Made by a program: the position numbers and the translations under genes
In this document: in pieces, positions 56,689-64,000 of the stretch
Layout: the number at the start of each line of letters is the position of its first letter
Position numbering within the stretch: the first letter of the stretch is position 1
Assembly: GCA_029582165.1 (NCBI GenBank)
Contig: CM055888.1
Coordinates: 19,535,501-19,599,500 of the forward strand
From: Portulaca oleracea
Taxonomy: Eukaryota > Streptophyta > Magnoliopsida > Caryophyllales > Portulacaceae
DNA length: 64,000 nt
Direction: 5' to 3'
The notes under the pieces: generated by a model
What the model saw: only the letters and a program-made list of their open reading frames with translations
What the model was told of the DNA's origin: nothing
Databases searched by the model: none

Positions 56689-59600
56689 TCAAACTGTATC
56701 ACTATTTTTGGCAAATTCAACCTCCCCTACCCTGGGCATATCACTCAAACCCTTTGATGGAAAACTTTCATGAGCGTGCTCTTCTTCTTTGTTGCTCGGC
56801 TTCACTTGTGCCACAGGCTTATACGTATACAACATAGCACAAACAACATAATACATGAAATTGAGTACTTGTATGCCTGACGCAAGCAAAAAGTAGTACT
56901 CGAGCCTCCCCCTGTTGAGATTCCTGTCAGGTAGCCAATTGTGTTGTGTACCGGTATACTTATGCACGAGCGTCACCACGAACGTCCCCAAGTAATTCCC
57001 AATGGAGGCTGTGAGACAGAAGAGTGCAGCAGCAGTGCTCCTCATGCTCTCAGGTGACTGATCATAGAGGAATTCCAAGTGCCCGACACTCATGAAAACC
57101 TCTGCTAGTCCATGGATGCAGTACTGTGGCAGCAGCCAGAATACACTGATGGGGATCGTTGCAGCAGGTTTATCCAATAAGTTGTGCTGGGCTGCGACGC
57201 TTTTCCTTTTGACCTCAACCATGGCTGGAACAACGGTTGCAAAGATGTTGATCACGTATCCAATGCCCATCCTCTGTAAGCATGTTATGCCCGCTGGGTT
57301 CCCAGTGAACCTACGCACAAAGGGGACAAACAAGCGCTCGTACAGGGCCAGCCCTGTGAGCATTGTGACAATGGTGAATATTGACAGGCTGGCTGGAGGT
57401 ATTTGGAATGATGGGGAGAGATGTCGGTCCATGGATCGAGCTTGTTGAAGCACGAATGTGCCTTGATGAGATGAGGCCGTCACCAATAGAATACTGCCTG
57501 CCCATATTGGCAATATTCGCATGATCGATTTCAGCTCCTCCACTCGATGAACTGTGGCCAATCTCCATAGGTCTGGTTTTGATTGTTTCGCGTCTTCTTC
57601 TGTCAGGATTGCTGCTTTGTCAAGCCATCTGCATATCATGAGAACAAGGGCATAAATAATTGGTTAGAATGGTCATATTTTCCATATTGATAAAGGACAT
57701 GTTTGACAATAGTGTTTGGAGGAGCGATTCACATTTTTATTAATTCAAAGTTCTCATCAGACCACAAATATTAGTGCTCAGTAAGTTAGGTTTTTTTTTT
57801 GTTATTTAATTTCTCATTGTATCGTACATTTCTATACAATTCAAATGCAGTAATACAAAGTCATTGAAGATAACTTACTTGAACTGTTGGGTGTGTATAA
57901 GCCTTCCCTGGGCAGATATACCCGCATCAAGCTCCTGGTTCTCATACAACAGGTTGGGGTTGGATGGCAGTGTGGCTTTCCTTTTCTTCCAAGCAGCAGC
58001 AGCCACTTGAGTGACTCTAACCAAAGGGCTCCCAGCTGGCTTGGGATTGTTGTAAAGAGGATATCCAAACACAAAGCATACGACAGAAATCCCCATGAAA
58101 ATAGTCGGGATTCCAAGGCCCCAACCCCAGCTGACATTGTCCTGTATGTAGACAATGACAGTGAGAGCTGTCAATGTGGCCAGTCCCATGCTGAAGTAGT
58201 ACCAGTTGAAGTAATTCCATTTACGAGACGCCACTGCCGACTTGGTCATGTCAAACTGGTTGGCCGCAAATGTCACCACACACGGTCTGATTCCACCCGT
58301 GCCAAGTGAAGTCAGAAGCAGAGAGATGTAGAGGGCCCACAGCTGCTTGCTTGATGCAACCTGACAGTTTACTTGTGTTGGGCATGGTGGAGGACGCAGT
58401 TTTGGAAGAACGGCTGATAATGTCAGACTCCCCATCCCCTGCATCATCATGTCCCTAAAGTTCCTTAGAAAATAAAAATAGAGGGTACTATATAGTTCGT
58501 TTGATTCATTCTAGTTTGAATATTTGATAGATTGTCCAATTGTAGACAGAAAGATACCATTAGATAGAAGATCAAACCAACGGTGATAGTCCAGAATTGA
58601 CCAGCATAGGAATCAGCTATGAGAGCACCAAGAAGAGGAGTGAAGCTGGAAGTGCCACCAAAATTGGTGAGGGTGTTGGAGGCTTCAACCAATGGCAGGT
58701 TTAGCTGTTGAGTCAGGTATGTTATCATGTTCGCATGGAATCCCACACCCGCAAATCTATCACAAGCCTCATTTGCTGCACATACATCAATATAATCATT
58801 CTTCTTGTTACTCAATTGCATCGTTGAAAAAAAATATTAACTTAGATTTCTAATGGATTAAAGTGTAATGTCTTATTAAACTTCCTTTACTTTTTTTTTT
58901 TCTAGTTAGTGTACCGTTACTAAATCTTTGTTTAATTGGAACCAGTTTTTATATTGCAAAATATAAAGGTAACAATGCCAAATCCGATCCTCTCATCCCC
59001 GTCTAAGCGGGATTTGGAAATGGACAACGAAATGTGTCTTGAATCAAGATGATTATTAACCATCTCGAATTGTCAATAGTTCATACTTTTATAAATTTTA
59101 ATATTTAATATTTTCTCTTGTAATTATATACCCCCTCGGTCCCAAATAATTTGTCCCATTTGACTTGGGACCATCTTCAATGTAATATTTTGATGATATA
59201 TTTTCACATTTTATCTTATCAAGACTCATATTATTATATGTAGATATAACTATTTTCTATAATAAATCTAATAATGGTAGTGTTATACACTAAGTAATTA
59301 TATAATTTGATAAATTATCAATCAAAGATTACAAAGTTTGAACTTATTAGCCAATCTAGGACATTTTTTTTTTGGACGAAAGGAGTATATTTATCAACGA
59401 TAAGAGTATAACACTCAACAATTAGGTCAACAAATATAAATTATAGCCTAATTTTATCACCCATAATAGTAAATATATATTTTACATATAATTTTATGTT
59501 AATGAAAATATATAAATAAATAATTATTCTTATATAGTTCATAATTTGTAATAACATTCAAAGTAATGAAACATACATTTATAATAATTTAAATATGTTT

Positions 59601-60257
59601 ATATTTAATTTGTTGAATGATTTAGGTGAAAATCAAAATAATTATTAACCATCTTGAATCAAACCCCTATTGAATTAAATAATCCAACATCTGGGGCAAT
59701 TTGGATACGATGATTGATCTTTGGAATTCGGATTCGACGAACTATACTTAATATCCTATTAGATTGAGAGAACTTTTATCGTTTTCAACTCGTATAAAAA
59801 GTGACTTGGCAAATGTAATTGCTTATGTAAACTATTTAAAAGGTGAAAAGTAAAGAAAAAACACCTTAATCACCACCGTAAGTTACTTTCCCGACGAGTT
59901 TAAATGCGTCAAAGTCCATTCAGTCTAATAGGATGTTAATATAGTTTGTCAAATCTGAATTTCAAAAATCAATTCGTCATATCCAAATTAGTTAGATTAT
60001 TTAATTCCAATAACCCATACAAAAATAAAGTTGACTCAAATCACAATATTGTAGTCTTATTACAGTCACGATACATATGTATAGGAACCGATATGTGCTT
60101 CATAGTCATGACTTGTGAACAAAAACAAAGGTAAAGAAAGTTAGGACTAACCGAGGATGAATGGCATTGTTCTGAAACCACCCTTTTGCCTCTTCTTTGG
60201 AGTCTGTGCTTCCATCTCCTCCTGCACAGGTTTTTCTGCTTTCATTTCCAACTCCAT
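56689..60257 (-). CDS. NPF3.1: NRT1/PTR family (NPF) transporter, NPF3.1-like, 4 exons
   Basis: NPF proteins are proton-coupled plasma- or vacuole-membrane carriers of nitrate, peptides and, for several members including Arabidopsis NPF3.1, gibberellin. Exons (minus strand): 60152-60257, 58558-58775, 57879-58438, 56689-57628; introns all GT-AG; 1824 bp including the stop, 607 residues, the usual length. Reading: MELEMKAEKP start in AACAATGGA context; GGFRTMPFILANEACDRFAG; HANMITYLTQQLNLPL; LGTGGIRPCVVTF; KWNYFNWYYFSMGLATLTAL; the long central loop (AWKKRKATLPSN to VHRVEELKSIM); TASSHQGTFVLQQARSMDRH; VEVKRKSVAAQHNLLDKP; FMSVGHLEFLYDQSPESMRS; NRGRLEYYFLLASG. The proton-coupling ExxER motif is EACDR (E38, D41, R42). 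Twelve membrane helices are expected. The paralogue call is from remembered similarity; substrate is not shown by sequence. Intron 1 carries two MITEs. Confidence 0.93.
59131..59385. mobile_element. Stowaway-type MITE in NPF intron 1
   Basis: Starts CCCCCTCGGTCCCAAATAAT and ends GGACGAAAGGAG (inverted counterpart CTCCTTTCGTCC). TA at 59129-59130 and 59386-59387. About 255 bp. Confidence 0.85.
59664..60016. mobile_element. Long-armed MITE in NPF intron 1 (Harbinger/Tourist-like?)
   Basis: Arms of about 100 bp (59668-59770 and 59912-60012) are inverted copies: both read GAATTAAATAATC, then ATTTGGATAYGA, then TCCTATTAGA. The termini are CCCTATT / GGGTTATT type and not sharply defined. No clear target duplication, so the class is uncertain. 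Confidence 0.7.
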
Positions 60258-60333
60258 TGTTTATGTGAACGTGAGTGTGAGTGTCAATGTGAATTCCTAC
60301 TCAGGCTGGCCTGTGAGTTAATATAATAGGACA

Positions 60334-60343
60334 TATTTATATA
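60334..60343 (-). promoter_or_regulatory. Probable TATA box of the NPF gene
   Basis: TATATAAATA on the minus strand, 77 bp before the ATG, which would leave a 5' UTR of about 45-50 nt. No other promoter element is claimed. Confidence 0.6.
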
Positions 60344-61102
60344 CGGCTAGTGGACCTTAGGTGTGAAGGTAGTAAGTAGTACGAGATGGCGATTGGAAGT
60401 CATTCACAAAGTGGTGGGATCCACCTATTTTGACTAAAATTGACATGTGATAACTTGTTTTTGAATTTTAATCTCTATTTCCTTGTCTATTCTGTTATGC
60501 CATGGATGTTAGTTCCTTCCCTCTGCAACTAAAAGTTGTGCAACTTTACGGATATACAATTCACTATGCTGTTTCTAGTAAAATCACAGGCCTAACGAGA
60601 ATATATATATATATATATATATGATAATTGGATTCTAATAATCCATACTTTCACCAATTGAATGATAGTGAATTTGATCTTTCATTTTGTATTCGGTGAT
60701 GCAAAAAAAAATTGGATTGCAGTGGTGCCAAATCCACCTCCACATTCTTCTTATTTTTTTCATTCCTACACTATATTGTTTTTGTTTTTTTCGTTCCTAC
60801 CCCTAGAAAGTTAATGAATTGTAGTTTCTAAAACATTTTTTAAATTTTTTTTTGAGATTCCAAATAATTATTATGATTTTTAAAAAATAATAAAAGTGAA
60901 AAAATCGTAAAAAATAGTAAAAAAATGACAAAAAATTGGGAGAAACACTGTAAATTCATTAAAAATCATTGTAAAGTGTTATACTAAGTTTTGAATCAAA
61001 TGCAACACAAAATCTATGATTCCCTCGAAAATATTCCACTACAATCCAATTTTTTTTTTTTTTTTACCACCAGAATACAAAGTGGAAGTAGGGACCACCA
61101 TC

Positions 61103-61183
<81 letters not shown>

Positions 61184-61529
61184 CCAAGAATTATATATAT
61201 AGAATGTTAGATGGACTTAGGGTCTAGGGAGACATGAATGTACTAGTTACAGTAGCAACTAAGAGAAGAAGGAAAACTTAAAAAATTCTTTTGGATCATT
61301 AGAAAGCTATACCACATCATATTTCCTTACATTTTAATTAGACATCGAAACTTTATATCCTATGTGAGGTATAATCAAGTATATGTTGGTAGTATATGAT
61401 GAAATTTTCCATTTTTGCAATTTGTGAATAATTTACAAATGATATTAATTACATCCATAAGTTATCAAGCTGTTGAACTTGTTTTGCACAAAACTTATAG
61501 CTTAGAATCTTCAAAACTTCTCCATTTTC

Positions 61530-61560
<31 letters not shown>

Positions 61561-62777
61561 TATAATAATAATAATAATAATAGCAAGTCTTACACATATG
61601 AGAATGTCTTACCGTAAATTTATTGTAAGACGTAAAACTTGGTGATGAGTTTTTTATTAATATAGCGGTGACTAATAATTTATTTGGGATAAATTTGACA
61701 AAAGTCATTATACATTATTAATCATATTCATATTAGAAATTCATTATAATATCACTTTATTAGAGAGAGTAAAATACTTAAAATGTCATTCTAGCTATAA
61801 AGAGTCCGTTTTACTATTAATTTATGTGAGACGGTTTGATACTAGAACTTAGGTAATAACAATAATAGTAGAAAAGTAGACAACTTCCTAAAATTTATAC
61901 ATATAAAGCAACCTTATAATGACAAAATGTTAGCAAACACCCACTTGAATGATGATTAATTAACGTAATTGCTGCATCGTTGATTTTGAACTATTGCCAA
62001 AATTTAGTCACTTGTTAATAATGATTTTGGGCATTAGCAAGTTAATAATATACGAAAAAGGAATCTCTTTAAAAATGCAGGGGAAAAAGACATTGTCATC
62101 TAGTGAGGCAGGTTGTGGAGAGATGAAAAGAGAGAAGGTATGGAGGAAATGTTGTGGGGTCCCAACTCCTAATAGTGGGATATATAAGTAACCCAGTTGA
62201 GTTGATACTCTCAAAATCTTACAAGAGCTTTTTGGTGTTAGTGGGCTCATGTTGCCATCTTTAAACCCTTTCAGGCAGGATATTCAGAATCCATTTGTTG
62301 CTTGACACATGGTAGTGTTTTGTGATATCAAGGCATGATTGATATCCCTTCAGTTGGAAGAATTCAACTTCATCTTGAACATCAATCTTAGGCTGGTTGC
62401 GAAGTTGATGTATACCTCCTTTTGCTCCCTCCATGTTCGGATTTCAATCATTTTAAGCTTGAATAGACCCTTATCACTATCATGGTATTGGCATGATGAA
62501 ATATTTTAAGTAGTCCCGTGGAATTACACTTCTCCTCCCTAATCCCGTTACATGTCATAATAAGGTCAAATTTTTCTTTCTTTTCACAGTAAAACACGCG
62601 CAACAACTAAGTACGTGGTTGTTGTATAGGTAACTGAATAATAAATTGGCAACTAGTACTTGGTAATTTTCCCTATATCAAGAGTTCGATTCTATATTCT
62701 ACGATCAAATTAAAATTTCCCAACCCCCACCCTGGTGCTCTCGAGTTCATGCACTTCTTGTGTGCCCAAGGGCACCC
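60344..62777. other. Upstream and intergenic DNA with microsatellites
   Basis: No gene seen. (TA)n at 60602-60622 and a long one at 61111-61181; (TAA)n at about 61531-61582. A partial transposon-end-like GATAATTGGATTCTAATAAT at 60624 resembles the ends of the Mutator-like element at 49297. An inverted pair (ATTGGATTGCAGTGG near 60712 and its complement near 61027) may mark a small fold-back element. At 62050-62190 a short GA-rich leader-like segment has no coding continuity. Confidence 0.4.
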
Positions 62778-62996
62778 TGTGCAAAAACAGAAAGATGGAA
62801 GAACTCTTTTATATATTGAAAATTATCTTCACGACTTACAAAACTAAGGAAACAAGGGAGCTATTTATACACATCCTAGGAACAAGAAAACAAGATCTTT
62901 AACTAACAAAACAAGAAAAACTAATATATACAAAGAGGAATAAAATACACAGCAACAAAATAAAATACATAGCATCAAAGTTTCCATATTTTCACA
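62778..62996 (-). repeat. 3' LTR of Copia 4 (partial element at window end)
   Basis: On the minus strand a C-run/G-run polypurine tract (complement of 62997-63020) is followed by TGTGAAAATATGG at 62996. The left limit (TGTGCAAAAACAG at 62778) is inferred, because the partner LTR lies outside the window. Confidence 0.6.
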
Positions 62997-63024
62997 CCCC
63001 TCCCCCCCCCCCCCCCAAGGTGGA

Positions 63025-64000
63025 TTGAGATAGCAGGTTATGTTGTTGTTCACTCAAGGCTTCCGTCATCAAATCAGCAAGCTGCCTGTAGGATGAGATG
63101 TGAGCAGTTTGTATTAGCCCTTCTTAAATCTTATCTCTGATGTAATGAAAATCGGTCCTAATGTGTTTAGTTCTCTCATGCAAGATTGGATTAGCATCAA
63201 TGTCTTGAGCTGCCTTATTGTCACAGTAAAGAACAATGGGAGTGATCAAGGGAACATTGGGGTCTTGTAGGATCTGAACAACTCACTCCAATTCTAAGGT
63301 TGTAGATGACATAGCTCTATACTCAGCTTCTGTAGAGGATTTTGCGATAGTTTTTTGTTTCTTTGTTTTCCAAGAAATCAATGAAGACCCTAGGAAAACA
63401 CAATAGCCAGTAAGGGATCTTGTAGATAATTGGCAACTTCCCCAGTCTGAATCTGTGTAAGCTGTGATTTGTAGGGAGTTGTCCTTAGGATAAAAAAGAC
63501 CTTTGTTGATGCTGCCCTTTAGGTACCTCAAGATATGAATAGTAACATTGTGCTGTTGGTCTGTGGGTGCTTGTAGAAACTGACTTAGGTGTTGGACTCC
63601 ATAGCTGATGTCAGGTCTAGTTAGGGCCAAATATAGTAGCATACCTATGATCCTTCTGTAAACTATTGGATCAGGTAAAGCAGTTCCAGTATCAAGAGAA
63701 AGCTTAAGGCCTTTAGGAAGGGGGAATTTGGCAGGTTTGCTGGCAGTGAGGCCAATGTCACACAAAATGCCTGTAATATACTTCCTTTGATTCAAAAAAA
63801 TGTCTTCACTTGATCTTGAAATCTCAATTCTTAGGAAATACCTTGCTATTCCCATGTACTTAATTGTAAATGTGGAATGTAATGACTTCTTAAGAGCAGT
63901 ACTGCCATCCAGATCATCACCTGTTATCAGCAGATCATCAACATAAACAAGGTATGTATATGCAGCCAGTTTTAGTCACTTTAGCAAAGGGAGAATAGTC
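63025..64000 (-). pseudogene. Copia 4 reverse transcriptase C-terminus and RNase H (runs off the window)
   Basis: Minus strand. Near 63955, VYVDDLLITGDD (intact YVDD), then IKYMGIARYFLRIEISRS, LPKGLKLSLDTGTALPDP and YLALTRPDISYGVQHLSQF. RNase H: TAYTDSDWGSCQLSTRSLTG, KTIAKSSTEAEYRAMSSTTL, a stop where a conserved Trp is expected (LELE-stop-VVQILQD, at about 63281), LYCDNKAAQDIDANPILHER and LADLMTEALSEQQ. One frameshift near 63975. The upstream part of the element is beyond the window. Confidence 0.92.

Larger units (their letters stand above)
58776..60151 (-). other. Intron 1 of the NPF gene, 1376 bp, with two MITEs
   Basis: Donor GTTAGT at 60151, acceptor ATGTGCAG ending at 58776. Phase 1: splicing joins CTCG with CAAATGAG to give LANEA. 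The intron is very AT-rich and contains the Stowaway at 59131-59385 and a long-armed MITE at 59664-60016. Confidence 0.88.

Noticed and set aside
58017..58309. ORFs overlapping the NPF gene in other frames
   Set aside because: Shadows of the transporter exons.
1..64000. CRISPR arrays, bacterial operons, rRNA genes or working tRNA genes
   Set aside because: None seen. The regular 20-bp array at 46246-46365 has no spacers and is explained by primer-binding-site units.

Overview
The window is nuclear DNA of a flowering plant, most likely a eudicot. It is AT-rich, its genes are split by GT-AG introns, its LTR elements use initiator-Met tRNA primer sites (TGGTATCAGAGC), and it carries Helitrons, Stowaway MITEs, hAT, CACTA and Mutator-like elements. 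No species can be named from the sequence alone. I see one intact host gene: a four-exon NPF (NRT1/PTR family) transporter on the minus strand at 56689-60257, closest in remembered sequence to NPF3.1. Nearly everything else is transposable-element DNA, much of it nested.

Layout. 1-4155: the 3' part of a once-autonomous Helitron with a decayed PIF1-like helicase and a decayed multi-exon RPA70-like gene, ending in a classic hairpin plus CTAGT. 4289-7345: a second, non-coding Helitron with two Stowaway MITEs inside it. 8341-8765: a fold-back MITE with a 10-bp target duplication. 10819-11853: a Mutator-like element carrying a broken RING-H2 ubiquitin-ligase fragment. 12092-12567: a palindromic arrangement of tiny LTR (TRIM) elements around one central LTR. 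12874-13230: a CACTA end. 14316-15004: a conventional TRIM. 17041-19500: a GC-rich LTR-like block split by a hAT element with an 8-bp TSD. 20073-20244: a MITE. 20941-21245: a minisatellite. 21588-21642: a tRNA-derived (SINE-like) head.

21910-31614 is a complete but dead Ty1/Copia element (TSD CAAGA). Its reverse transcriptase is split by an antisense non-autonomous element, 25765-29618 (TSD AAAAG), that carries one intact 574-codon Gypsy-type Gag-protease ORF and no polymerase (TR-GAG type). 33827-34681 and about 40320-41665 are 5'-truncated LINEs. 35065-38932 is a Copia element without gag (minus strand, TSD TACTA). 42161-45829 is a 3.7-kb element with terminal inverted repeats and internal degenerate repeats. 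46246-48440 is a solo LTR related to the first Copia element. It ends in six tandem 20-bp copies of the primer-binding site, all inside a perfect TSD (TATTT), and is itself split by a hAT element that contains a Helitron end. 48711-50830 is a nest of three inverted-repeat elements, including a 1.3-kb Mutator-like element with about 330-bp arms and a perfect 9-bp TSD. 50896-55273 is a Copia element on the minus strand (TSD GAATG) lacking part of gag. 62778-64000 is the 3' end of a further minus-strand Copia element that runs out of the window.

The genes do not form a pathway. The NPF transporter is the only functional candidate, and its first intron hosts two MITEs. Insertion order can be read from the nesting: the Copia host at 21910 predates its TR-GAG passenger, the solo LTR at 46246 predates its hAT, and the second Helitron predates its Stowaways.
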